From Dichetophora obliterata (Eukaryota; Arthropoda; Insecta; Diptera; Sciomyzidae): a stretch of 64,000 nucleotides of DNA. A model generated the notes under the pieces. The model was given only the letters and a program-made list of their open reading frames with translations, ran no database searches and was not told the DNA's origin. Both the position numbers and the translations under genes were made by a program. Shown piece after piece: positions 21,866 through 32,999 of the stretch; the stretch's first letter is position 1, and each line of letters begins with the position of its first letter. The stretch spans positions 180,584,888-180,648,887 of the forward strand of contig OY986438.1 of assembly GCA_963920525.1 (NCBI GenBank). Direction: 5' to 3'.

Positions 21866-21905
21866 GGCCAGGGGGCAATCGCCCCCTAAATCTGAGATTT
21901 TTTTT
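21866..21905. mobile_element. GGGGGC/GCCCCC terminus-like block interrupting the integrase
   Basis: CAGGGGCCAGGGGGCAATCG followed by CCCCCTAAATCTGAG resembles the GC-rich ends seen at 10143 and 18738. It coincides with the loss of integrase similarity, suggesting an inserted element whose other end I could not place. Confidence 0.35.
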
Positions 21906-22199
21906 ATTGGACGGATTTTTTAATAGTTTCTATATGTTATCTAGACATGAAAAAGTTAAACGCAAATCAGTTTTTTTTAAAGCAATATTGTATAATTTTG
22001 TAAAATATTGTATACTGTTCAAACGGGAATTTAAAAACTAAGATATTTACATGAAGTAGACATGAGTGTAACATTTTCATGATTTTACAAGGTCAAGTAA
22101 TTTATAAAAGAGAAAACTGCTTGGAGTGAAAAAATTGGAGGCTAGAGTATCGGAAGTAACCGAATAAATATGGGAATTGCCAATATTGAATGGCTTCAA

Positions 22200-25120
22200 A
22201 ATATTTTCCACTTCCGTTTTTTCGGCACTTGGTCGGATCATACAAAAAAAAAGTTACAAATTTAAAATACTTCTCTCGGCTATTGCCAGTGGTAAGTTAA
22301 TCGTAGCAATCTTTTCATTTGTAACTACAGCCAGAGTTACATTTTAAGTTGACGAGAGCTGCTATATGGTAAGCAGTCAACGCCAGCTATCTGTGACTTG
22401 GAGCAAACATTCAAAAAAACTGAACACCTCCAAGTTAAATTTGTCGATTGATCAATACGCATGAAATCCAATTCAGAAAAATTTGCAAAACTCTTTTATT
22501 ATAGGTTTGTGCATGTTGAGTGTTCATCGTAAATTTGTGGCCGAAAACACGGAAAACGAAACTATAAACCGTTTTGCGGAAAATCCTCGGCGACTTATAT
22601 TCAAATAAGAAAAAATTATTTTTTTTTTATTTAATTTTTTGTGTTATTTTGTTGAGGTTTCCTTACTTTGAGTTTTTTTGAATTTTTGTTAACTTTTTTT
22701 AAACCATATTTTTAATGATATCATATTTTGAAATGAGTTTGAACCTGAATTTAATATGTGTAACTTTATTTGATCTCATGGCTTGCGTTTGTTTGATATA
22801 CATAAGTTGAAAGTCTTTTTTCCTTAGAGTCGATAATATATAAAAACATCTGGTAATAAGACACCATACATTCATTTTGACCATACATTCATTGACTCGC
22901 AAGATTCATGAATGAAAGATATAGTAAAAAAATTTATAAGGTCTTGCATACTTCATAATAAAGCGGCACGGTAAAAGCAATTATGAAGTTGGTCGAATAC
23001 CAGGAAAAGATTCGGTTCTATGTCTATCACACATCTTCGCTTACTATGGCACACTCTAAAGATTTACAATTTACAAGGCTAATTTGTCTGATTTTACGAA
23101 AAGGAAGACCACATTTGTAACTTGCTATATAAAGTGCACCGAGACGGTTTCCCCTTTCTGAGTGGGAGTATATAGCTCTGCTCTTCTTATAGCATACATA
23201 TTATTCTATATATTATTTATTACATTGCCTTTGAATTGTAATTTTAAATTTATATTCAAATAAATATTCATTCTACTCGAGACACTCAAAGAGCACTACT
23301 ACTTTAGGAAAGCAATCCTATTAAATTCGATGCTGTTTCTCTTATTTTAACGAACTAGAATCTACCAGAATTGCTACAAAATGTTATAAGCTACGATACA
23401 TTCTAATGGTCTAGCTTAACAATGCAATGCAAAGAAATTCATGAACGCATATTCAATTTAATGCGTTATTGAAGTTTCCAAGCGATAAACAAGCAATAGA
23501 TTTGTTTTTTCCTTTTTCCCAATATTGCTCACATTGGCTCGTTTAATCCAAAAGCACCGCTTCACCAAATAGGCTGATTAATCATAAAATGTTTCCACTT
23601 AATATTAAGCCATAGAAATAGCCATTTCAGCTAGTATCGAGCATAGAACAATAAGACGGCTCGAGGTTATTCAAATTCAGTCAAGCAGCGCTGCTTAAGC
23701 TCAAGGCTCCAAGCAGATACTTTAAAATAACAGCATATTTTACGCCTGCACTTGAGTGGATTCATCGAGTCGTTGAGTAGGGTTTCAAGTTGAGTTGCGA
23801 GCTAGGAAAATTCTTCTTAGCAGTAAGGAATTTTCATTAGCGTACCAGGCAGGCATCAAGCTTAAAATAAACAAAACTTTTGCTGCAACAAAAAAAGGCA
23901 ACAACTAGATTTTATCGACTATTTTCACTGCGTCGTCGTCGTTGAAGTGCTGCTGCAGCCTGCAGGGCGTTTTTCTCATAATCGTAAAAAACTATAATAA
24001 TCTACACTTGAGTTGCGTTCCAAGCCGCATACTACCTGGTCTGCCTACAAAAGTAGGCACCATTCCGAAGTGCAGAAACGCAGAGTATAGAAAGATGTAT
24101 AAGCAGCAGCAGCAGCAAAAGAAACAAACTAGGCGCAAGATTTAAATGTTATTCGCAATCCATAAGATACATACCTACTTATAAATGCAGTATCTAGCAT
24201 AATGCTGGAGTTGGGTGTGTTTGTCGACCATGTTGATGGGTGCTCCATAATCATGGAAAGCTCACGCAATTTTGATTATGTTCTATTTCAATTGCTTAAT
24301 TGGCAAATTGTTATGACTCGATGAAGTTACCATGAAATTGCTGCAGCATGCTTCAGAGCACATGCTTCATGCCTGCCGCCCCCATGCCTCAGAGCAGGCG
24401 GTGAGATTTTTGTAGCAGTTGTGTTGTTTTTATAGCCAAATAAAGTTTTATTGTATTGAAAGAACGTTACACAGGAAGAAGCGCAAAAGCATAAAAGCTG
24501 TGCTGACAAGCAAGCGTTTACTTCCTGCTTGGGTGGCCCCTATTCCTGATGTTGTCGCTGGTAGCCATGGTTGCGCCTTGTTAAAGCTTGTAAATTTTTA
24601 TTTCCTATCTAGACTTTATTGTTGTTGCTGGTACGTGTTCTTTCAAAGATATTTGATATGGTCTGTGTGTATGTGTTTGTGTGTTTGTGTGTGTGTGTGT
24701 GTGCCCATGGACTTTGTTGCCAGATGATCTGCGCGACCTGAAGCTTTCTTGCTGCAGCTTTATTGCTCGAAAACACATGTTGCTAACAAAAAAACAAAAC
24801 ACATGTTTTCTCGTACATGTAGTTTTTATGATTTTCAGCTACTTGTTTTGCTGGGCAGTAAAGCATAATGAATTCAACAAGCGATTTGCATGTTTCTGCT
24901 CACTCAAGGATATCAAAGATATAATCATCGCTTGAAATTGAATATGGCTTTTTTTCTTGAAGCAATAAATGTGAAAAATAGTAAATGCTTTTTATTGATT
25001 TCGCTACATTTTCAATTTTACAATAATAGGGATAGACTTGCAGTTCCAGGTTATGGGACAAAAAGAAACATTTTTATATTTTTGGGACATACAATATCGA
25101 CAACAAATTCTTGAAAAAAA
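22200..25120. other. Mostly single-copy stretch without a supported gene
   Basis: No coding gene or transposon was recognised. GC rises slightly near 23.6-24.8 kb. A (GCA)n run lies near 24100-24117 and a (TG)n run at about 24661-24702. The segment 23120-23280, with TATATAAAG-like, GAGTGGGAGTATATAG and AATAAATATTC words, could be a decayed LTR, but no pair was found. Overlapping open frames of 60-100 residues at 24.3-24.9 kb have no motif. Confidence 0.4.
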
Positions 25121-25139
25121 AGATTTATTTATTTATATA

Positions 25140-26425
25140 TTGGGGGTTGGAATTAGTTTTAAAGGTTTTCTAAGAGATGGCGTAACTATCAATAGATCGC
25201 ATCGGGCACACCTGTGACTATATTCATTTCAAAGCACATTGTCTAAGCTTAATTTTTCAGTATGTGTCATTCCACTGAAGTGTAAACAACATATATTTTT
25301 TCTCTGTGAACATGTCGACTTTCGTTCCAACAAAACGCAATTTGCGGGAAGGTTTACTTTTGTGCTTCCATTTGAAGAAAAAAGCGGTTGAAGCACAACG
25401 CACGCTTACTGAGGCTTACGGGGACTATGCTCCATCGATTTCTACTTGTGAGTACTGGTTCCGTCGGTTTAAAAGTGGTGATTTTGATACGGAAGACAAA
25501 GATCGTCCGGGCCAGCCGAAAAAGTTTGAAGATGAGGAATTGGAGTCTTTGCTCGATGAAGACCCGTGTCAAACCCTTCAAGAATTGTCAGAATCATTGG
25601 GAGTCGACTTATCAACGGTCGGCAAACGCTTGAAGGAAATGGGAATGATTCAAAAGCAAGGAAATTGGGTGCCGTACCAGTTGAAGCCGAGAGACGTTGA
25701 ACGGCGAGTTTGCATGTGCGAACAACTGCTTCAACGGCATAAAAGGAAGAGTTTTTTGCATCGTATTGTCACTGGCGATGAAAAGTGGATCCATTACGAT
25801 AATCCTAAGCGAAAAAAATCGTGGGGACCACCCGGCCATGCATCAACATCGAGGGCCAAGCCGAATATTCATGGCGCCAAGCTTATGCTGTGTATTTGGT
25901 GGGATCAGAAGGGTGTCGTGTACTATGAGCTGCTAAAACCTAACGAAACCATCACTGGGGAACGCTACCAACAACAATTGATGCAATTGAGCCGAGCATT
26001 AAAGGTTAAACGGCCGGAATATGCCAAAAGACACGACAAAGTGGTTTTTCAACATGACAACGCACGGCCACATGTTGCAAGAACCGTCAAGGAAACGTTG
26101 GAGGCGCTGAATTGGGATGTGCTACGCCACCCGCCTTATAGCCCAGACATAGCCCCTTCCGACTACCACCTATTCAGATCGATGACGCATGGCTTGGCTG
26201 AGCAGCGCTTCACTTCTTACGAGGATACCAAAAAATGGGTCGATTCGTGGATTGCCTCAAAAGACGAATCGTTCTTCCGGCGCGGAATCCATATGCTGCC
26301 AGAAATATGAGAAAATGTTGTAGCTAACGATGGACAATACTTTGAATAATATACATTGTACCGTTGTTTCTAAATAAATGCTCAAAAACCGAAAAAAAAC
26401 CTTTAAAATTAATTCCAACCCCCAA
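25140..26425 (+). mobile_element. Mariner transposon copy 1
   Basis: Length 1286 bp. Inverted ends start TTGGGGGTTGGAATTA on both sides with TA duplications at 25138-25139 and 26426-26427. It is nearly identical to copy 2 at 42837-44123 (1287 bp) but in the opposite orientation. It lies within the 3' tail of the LINE at 25-29 kb. Its transposase has a premature stop. Confidence 0.97.
25312..26310 (+). pseudogene. Mariner transposase, C-terminally truncated (332 aa)
   Basis: This is a DD34D mariner transposase that cuts and pastes its own element in the nucleus. The N-terminal helix-turn-helix DNA-binding region (about residues 1-110) is present, followed by the catalytic motifs TGDEKWIHYD (first D), VVFQHDNARPHVA (second D) and YSPDIAPSDYHLF (third D, 34 residues after the second). 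The ATG at 25312 starts MSTFVPTKRN as in copy 2. Near the end LPE is followed by ATA TGA where copy 2 has AGA GGG. The last 14 residues of copy 2 are therefore lost, and their codons remain readable after the stop to 26347. Removing the extreme C-terminus probably impairs activity, though this is inference. Confidence 0.9.
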
Positions 26426-26648
26426 TATTATATTGACATACTAATGCAACAAGTCCGAGGTCTTATAATTAAAGCACTAGCCTCTAATTTCATCAGTATT
26501 TGTGATAACAGGGTTAATTATACAAGTTATTAATAAAAAAAACTTAATAATAAAGCTTATATAAAACAGTAATTTTTGAATTTAAATTTAAAGTATTGCT
26601 TGATAGCTTAAATTACAATTCTGCTTGTGTAAAACTGAAAATTTACAA

Positions 26649-29168
26649 TTATTGCAATGAGGAGAAAAAAATATTCAATCGAAATTTAAGTTGCACAGCA
26701 TTAGTAATTGTTCTTAGATCAGTTGGTAAAGCGTTCCAAAGACGGATTGAATACACAAAAAATTGTCTTTCCGATGCCAGACAAAAATGACGCATTTGTA
26801 TTATAACGATTGATCTTCGTAATCTTGCAAACCCGAGTCTGTTGTACAGATAAACCGGCTCCCTAGTATAAACCACCTTGTGCAGTAAAATTAGTGAACG
26901 AAATTTCAGTAAATTGTCGAGAGTCATATTGTATAAACGTTTTGCATGCACGGAGACATGATCTCTACGTTTTAAGCTATAAACATAACGAGCAATGTTG
27001 TTTAAGAGAACATTTAGTTTGTGTTTAAATAAACTGTTACAGTTAACAAATATTTCGCACCCATAGAGCAGGGTAGGCAGAAGGTACGATTTAGCCAGTA
27101 AGATACGTGTTCTAAGGGGCGTAAAATATTGAGTTGTCCATAAAACACGTAACATACCATACACTTTACCGATAGTGCTACCTATATTAGTGTTTCACGA
27201 CAATGTTCTATTAAATATTATACCGAGGTTTTTCACGCTATCCACACATTCAATATCACAATTGTTCAGTTAAATTTTTGGGAAGAGTGAATAGTCTACT
27301 GGTTTTTTTGAGATGACATTGCATTTTGTTTTTCTGGGATTTAATCATAGACCATTTGATGTGGCCCATTCGTTAACGCGTCGAAGATTATCATTTAGGT
27401 TCGAAACACAAGGGACGATAGACTCACGGGAACAACTAACATACAATTGGACATCATCGGCATAAATATGAATATTACAATTTTTCAACACTTTTGGTAG
27501 GCAATTTATGTATACAGAGAAGAGCAGAGGACCTAACACAGAACCCTGAGGAACACCTCTGTCATTTGGTAGGAATTTTGATACAATGCCATTTGAACAA
27601 ACTGCTTGTGTTCTGTTGGATAGATAGGATGATATCAAATTAGCAGCAGTCGGAGAAAAATGAAACAGATTCACAAGCTTATTATACAACACAGAATGAC
27701 CCACCGTATCAAAGGCTTTTGAGTGGTCTAAGAGCACTAGAAAGTAAATTTTGTTCTCATCAATACCTACTCTAAGGTCTTCAACAACATCAACTTGTGC
27801 TGTTACACAGCTTCGCCTAACTCGGAATCCAGATTGACATTCGTTTATTAAATGATTTCTATAAATGAACTTACACATTTGTCTATAAATTATTAGCTCT
27901 AGAACTTTTGATACATACGACAAAATGGCTATAGGACGGTATTCATTGCACGTTTTTGGAATCGGTATAATTTTTGCCTGTTTCCAAGTGGAAGGATATA
28001 TAGAAGTAGTGAGAATAAAATTAAAAATGTGTGTTACAAAAGGTAGTAATTTTGGGAGTAGGGCCTTGAGAAATACAGGATGAATATTGTCAAAACCAAC
28101 AGCATTTGACTTTATAGCTAAAAAACACTCGAGAACATCCGTTTGCTCAACGCATTCAAAACTAAAAACGTTGTTACTTCGCACGCTGTTAAGGTTAGCG
28201 AAAGATTCATGAGAGATAACTGGCATTGAAAGATCTAGAAACTTTATATTTAAATCGTCTACATCAACATCATCACTTTTCCTACCTTTACACTTGCCCA
28301 TTCCAATGTTTTTTATTTCCTGCCATGTTTTTTTGCTATCAATTGCAGAAGAGAATTTTTCACAACAAAATTTTGTTTTTTCTGATATTATTTCTGCAAC
28401 AACAATTTTCCTAGTATTTTTGAATTCACTTTAAATCTCCAGTGTCTTAAAAAGTTTCCATCGATGGTAATCAATACTTTTAAAGTCGCGAAACAAAAAT
28501 GACTTTGGTTGCGTCTTCAACTGAAAGTCGCACGACACAAAAATTATATCATGTTTGGAAAATGAAAGATAAGATATCTCATCATAAAGTAAAATTTTTG
28601 TTTCATCGTTAACAAGAAATATGTCAAGCAGTGTGTTAATAGTTTTTGTAAAGTGCGTAGGCATAGTAGTGTTGACTGGAAAAAGTCCTAAAGTCTGCAT
28701 TTCGAGAGCTAAGTGAGTTTCCTTTAAGAGATTGCTATTAAAATCGCCTGCAATAAGAATTTGTGAGTAGCCAAGAGAGATATTTTCAATGAGTTGAATA
28801 AGATTTGTCATATCAATAGTTCGATTGGGACGGTAGACATTACCAATAAGGAACTTTTCATTTGCATTGGATATAGCAATAGGCAAATATTCAATAGAAC
28901 AACAAATATCTGACTTACCAATTAGCTTACACGGGATATTAGCACGCACATAGATAGCTGCACCACCTGCATGACCCAATCTGTCTGCGCGAAACATTTT
29001 AAAACCACTCAAATTGAACAAATTATCGTGCATATGCTCATTAAGCCATGTTTCTGAAATACAAAGAATATCAACTCCTGAACTCTCGAAAATATACCTT
29101 AATTCATCCATCTTATTAACAACACTTTGCGCATTAAGATGGCATATATTAAGTCCAGCCCTCTGCAT
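26649..29168 (-). pseudogene. LINE ORF2: endonuclease plus reverse transcriptase, three stops
   Basis: An 840-codon frame stays in phase over its whole length on the minus strand. An AP-type endonuclease comes first (LNICHLNAQSVVNKMDEL at the start, CISETWLN, AGDFNSNLL, SFSKHD). The reverse transcriptase follows (KIIPIPK, RPIAIL, VLLDHSKAFD, GVPQGSVLGPLLF, IYADDVQLY) and then the C-terminal region (LLPTLLYGCEI, IRLWNALP). The family makes target-primed cDNA copies. Three nonsense codons break it: TAA near 28431, TGA near 27342 and TAA near 27267. No frameshift is seen, so the copy is fairly young. Clade Jockey/CR1-like; exact clade is not certain. Confidence 0.9.
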
Positions 29169-29199
29169 ACACAGTATTCGAACTTAATTAAACGCGTTG

Positions 29200-30750
29200 T
29201 CTTTGGAACGAAGTCGATCGCTAGTCAACAAGTTTGACATGTGTGAGAAGAGGTGTATTTTTGCTACCATGCGTGCTCTTTTTGTAAACGGTCATTGCAA
29301 TAATGTTATAACAAAAATAATGATATGCTAAATTGAAAATTTTAAAGATAATATATGATATTAATAAATTATTACATATATAAATAATTTTTTGGAATGA
29401 ATCCGAAAACAAACATAATATATAGGTTTTAAAACAAACGTTAAGTTTTGCAGTTGTTGACATCAGTAATATGAAACAAGTTGCTTGTACAATTGTCTTC
29501 ATTGTTGCGAAACATATTATTTGTGTTGTTATGCTGATTGTTGTTGTTGTTGTACTGCTCAGTTGTAACAGATTCTGCGAGAATATTTAGTTTTAGCATA
29601 GTATCAATGTAGATCGGGTTATCTTTGGGTTTCAGTTTTACATGGACGATGCCTCGACGAAATAAGATAGTAAAATAGAGATAAATAAATAATTTTTTTT
29701 GGAAATTTTTTTAATTTTATCAAGAAGCATGACACAAAATTAGGGTCCTGAAGGGTGAAACAGGCTGAAAAATAGGCAATTTTCATGAATGTTTTTTGGA
29801 AAAAGTAAGAAATATAGGTTTTCAAAACTTTCAGGTATATTTAAAGTATGTACTGTAATGAAGATTATATTAAATTTTAAGATTATTTAATCAATATCCT
29901 GAAGCAGGAAACGGGTGACATGGGCCAGTGTGAAAAACACATTCCACCAAGCTGGCGATCTTTACACAGGTCGCAAAAATCATCTAAAACAAAAATCAAA
30001 AGATTTTCCTTTTAGGTATGACTGTGATTATTGTATAGACTACCACTTTTCATGAAATTAACTATAAAGTAACAAAATGGCGGCGTGACTGGACCCTTAA
30101 TGTTGAGCCGTCACAGTCCAGATCAACATTATATTGTTCAAGTTGTGTTGGAACTTTTAAAGTGAAACCTACAAAACATTAAAATACATTTATTCGGAAA
30201 AATTTGTTTGTGGGTTAGTTACGATTTTAGATTGCACTTTTTTTTTATTCTAAAACAATTTTATTTAATCACATCAAGATTTTGAGATAACTGAATCAAA
30301 TTCTTATGAAAAAAATTCTGACAGATGATATAATATGAACAGATTTTTTCTGTGTATTTTGGATCAAGAATTTAAAGCTACTTCCTAGAAAAAGTTCTAA
30401 ACTCCTATTTGTATTAATTTCAAATATTGACCATTATTTACGAATTCTTGAATCCAGAATAATTTTTCCGATTCAAAAAGCTTGAGATAAATTTAAATGA
30501 AGACATTTAAGATTTTATATTTCAGGGTAACTTTTTCGTTTAAAGTCAAAATATACATAATTTTGAAAGTATCATACTTAATTCCTTGTAAGAAATATCA
30601 TAATAATTTCCTTGAAGCTATATCAGAGATAATGATCTAGTGATTTAAATAATTTTGTCTTAGCAAAACTCGGAAAAAAATTTAGTCAAAGAAACATATA
30701 AAAAGACATGGGAAATGAAACAAATACCAAATTGTCTCAAAAAAAAAAAA
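29200..30750. other. AT-rich stretch with nothing recognised
   Basis: No gene, repeat or RNA feature can be supported apart from a short (TTG)n at about 29537-29552. A minus-strand frame at 29221-29502 has no motif and begins just beyond the LINE 5' end. It is not a credible ORF1. Confidence 0.4.
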
Positions 30751-30780
30751 TAACAAATTGTGGGAAAACAAGCAAAAAAT

Positions 30781-30960
30781 AAAACCTTGTTTAAATCCTT
30801 GTCTTAATCCTTATTATAATCCCTGTTCTAACCATTGTCCTTATCCCTGCCCAATTCCTTGTCTTAATCCTTGTTCTAACCATTGTCCTTATCCCTGCCA
30901 AATTCCTTGTCCAAACCTTGTCCTAATCCTTATCAAAATCTCTGTACATATTCTATACGT
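30781..30960 (+). repeat. 12-bp minisatellite (AATCCTTGTCTT-like), 48-bp higher order
   Basis: Degenerate 12-mers of the type AAYCCTTGTCYT run in tandem. A 48-bp super-unit (TGTTCTAACCATTGTCCTTA and onward to CAATTCCTTG) occurs twice, near 30822 and 30870. Because the unit is a multiple of three, one frame encodes a run of NPC[LS], NHCP and YPCPI motifs. There is no signal peptide, promoter or splice site to make it a gene. Confidence 0.8.
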
Positions 30961-30999
30961 AGTAGAAAATATCAGTACAAATAAAAGCCGAAAATAGTA

Positions 31000-31375
31000 G
31001 TATAATTAAATGTCGAAAAAAGAGTAGAAATGGTAATAAAAATTTGTACAAGAAATAGTGGCGAAAAAGTAGTATAAATCGTATACAAATATAGTAGTAG
31101 AAAAAAGTAGAAGAAATAGCAGTAGAAAAAGTGGCATAAATAGAAATAGGAATATACATATCGATATATATTTTACCATCACACCAAATACATCATACCA
31201 TAACATTATATCACACCATCATTTAATTTGCAAAGAAAATAAACGCAAAAATAAATTTAGTTAAAAGTAGTTAAAAGACGTAATAGAAAAAGTTTATAAA
31301 TAGTATTAAAAAAATAGTAGTAGAACAAAGAAGAAGAAACACCAGTAGAAAAAGTGGCATAAATAGAAGTAGGAA
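31000..31375. repeat. AGTAGTAGAAAA-type minisatellite, block 1
   Basis: Degenerate units around AAATAGTAGTAGAAAAAAGT with variants GTGGCATAAATAG. A CCATCATACCATAAC segment lies near 31175-31220. Resumes at 33000 after the hAT remnant. Confidence 0.65.
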
Positions 31376-31679
31376 TTTATACCTATTAGGGAAGTAAGTC
31401 CCGCATACCGGACGATTTAATCCCCTTTAAATCCCGCGATTTTCTTTTCGGGATCCTGGGATTTTTAAATAAAAAAGTTATATTACAAATATTCATGTAA
31501 ATGCAACCATTTCAATTTAAGTTGATATGAATATAGAATTAGGAAAACCTTTTATTGACTGGAGCAAAGACTTTGCAAAGCCAGCTATGTATTTTATCTT
31601 TGTCAGATATTCCGACTAAGGAAAAATTTTGTTTTGTGGTAAAGGCAATCGTGATCGAAACTTACAAATTGCTTACGAT

Positions 31680-31838
31680 TATCGTACAACTATATCTCCA
31701 GCTAGCATAGAATTAGAAAAGTGCTTCTCTTCAGCGAGTTATATTTGTAAAAATATCCGAACAAAACTCTCTAAGGACAAATAAGACGCGTTGATTAGCT
31801 TAATGTATTACTTTTCAAAAATTAAAACAAAAAATTTA
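31680..31838 (+). pseudogene. hAT transposase dimerisation-domain remnant
   Basis: The frame reads YRTTISPASIELEKCFSSAS, then YICKNIRTKLSKDK, a stop and DALISLMYYFSK. This corresponds to the conserved hAT C-terminal dimerisation motif (SS..SER.FS.A..I....R..L......LI.L). An in-frame TAA replaces one residue and upstream catalytic parts are not readable. It is about 50 codons of a protein normally over 500. Confidence 0.75.
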
Positions 31839-31875
31839 ATTTGAAAAAGTCTTTTCCTACCTTAATTTGCCTTAA

Positions 31876-32249
31876 AGCCTAGTATTCTGTTCGTTTGCGT
31901 GAAATTTCGCTGGTAACATCTATTTATTTGTTGCGTGAAATTTCTGACTTAAAGTTTGTTGCAAGGAGTTTCTATGGCAACGTTTCTCAGAGAATAAGAG
32001 AATGACTCAGAGAATAAGTTGGGAGATTTCATATGATATATCTCTATTCACTTCAAAATAAATAGGCATTACAATAAAATTGTCGTGAAAAAATGTTGCT
32101 CAGAAACATGTTGTGATAATTTCACGCAGCGGAACAGAGTACTGCTCTGTCTAACATGTTATGAAAATGTCCACGCTTGTTTCGCAGCTGTCACTTTTTG
32201 TATGGAGATTTGAGTGGAATTTCACATAAAACTGAACAGAGTACTATGC
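31876..32249. mobile_element. TTAA-flanked MITE, copy 1
   Basis: Ends are AGCCTAGTATTCTGTTCG and, inverted, AGCATAGTACTCTGTTCAG. TTAA lies at both borders (31872-31875, 32250-32253). It shares several long blocks in reverse complement with 58586-58938 (for example GCAACGTTTCTCAGA, TTGCTCAGAAACATGTTG, CAGCTGTCACTTTTTGTAT). It is non-coding. TTAA duplication suggests mobilisation by a piggyBac-type enzyme, although the ends do not start CCC. Confidence 0.75.
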
Positions 32250-32416
32250 TTAAACACAAAAAAACATGAAGACGGTGTTTAAAAAAAATTTTTTTAACAT
32301 ATATATAATAATACCCTAAACTTTACTGTATTTAATTTTTTTATATCTTTTGTTCTTTAAATTAATACAATTTGCAAGTCATTAATATTATTTAATTTTT
32401 TATGTCTATTTACAAT

Positions 32417-32845
32417 AAGGGTATTCACTATTTGGTATCGTGATATTGTGGTTTTTTTCCATAGTTGAAAACCACAATTATGAGTACCCTTTAAAATAGA
32501 ATTTATTTTTAGGAACCTCCCACTATAGCTTTTTGTTATTATGCATATAAATTAATTATCCAATTTTAGATATTTTATCAATATATGGCATAGAAAAGTT
32601 TAACTTTCGTTTTGAGCTTCTTCCATTTTTGCAATTAGAAAATAACTGGCAACCGATCAGTTGCTTATGGAACTTTAAAAACCACGTTCGTTAAACATAT
32701 CATTGGGCTACTTAAAATTACCACACTCTTGGTTTTTAGAGATTTCATGTAAAACAACAAAAAAATAAAAACCGCTCAGTTAAGTGTGTGTAAAACGGTG
32801 TTTTTCAACAGTTACACTGAAAACAACGCAATTATGAATACCCTT
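32417..32845. mobile_element. MITE with AAGGGTATTCA ends
   Basis: The left end AAGGGTATTCACTATTTG pairs with inverted right end AAGGGTATTCATAATTGCG, with AAT on both sides (32414-32416, 32846-32848). An internal copy of the same end (ATTATGAGTACCCTT ending at 32492) shows that a second small hairpin element of 76 bp (32417-32492) may share the left end. Confidence 0.55.
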
Positions 32846-32999
32846 AATGTCTTTTGTTTATTTTGTTGCTTTATAAGTGAATAAATTTACTTTTTTGTAG
32901 TTTCAAGTAATAAATAAAAAAAAGTTGTATTAAAAACGTTTTGAATTATTTACTTCTTAAAGCTTTCAATCCCGAACTCATCCCGGGATTGAGATTTTC

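Larger units (their letters stand above)
25123..29190 (-). mobile_element. Non-LTR retrotransposon (LINE), 5'-truncated, split by mariner
   Basis: Reading on the minus strand from about 29190, ORF2 is followed by a 3' UTR ending GCATTAGTATGTCAATATAA. Then comes a mariner insertion at TA, and finally the remaining tail TAAATAAATAAATC at 25123-25137. Removing mariner restores a (TAAA)n tail like that of the 8.8-kb LINE fragment. ORF1 is absent, so the copy begins close to the ORF2 start. Confidence 0.85.

Noticed and set aside
23120..23280. Solo LTR
   Set aside because: TATA-like and AATAAA-like words are present, but no TG...CA ends or target duplication could be defined.
24419..24935. Several overlapping 65-100 residue frames on both strands
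   Set aside because: They cross a (TG)n tract, overlap one another and contain no domain. No consistent exon structure could be built.
25306..25311. Start of the mariner copy 1 frame two codons upstream (reading MNM)
   Set aside because: The first codon is GTG, not ATG. The ATG at 25312 gives the same MSTFVPTKRN start as copy 2.
25354..25936. Antisense and alternate frames within mariner copies (also 43326-43908)
   Set aside because: Shadows of the transposase gene, conserved between copies only because the transposase is.
29221..29502. ORF1 of the adjacent LINE
   Set aside because: No zinc-knuckle or gag-like motif, and the frame does not lead into ORF2. The LINE simply starts near ORF2.
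30758..30997. Cys-Pro repeat frame as a gene
   Set aside because: No promoter, signal peptide or splice context, and it is confined to a minisatellite. Kept as a repeat and as a low-interest finding.
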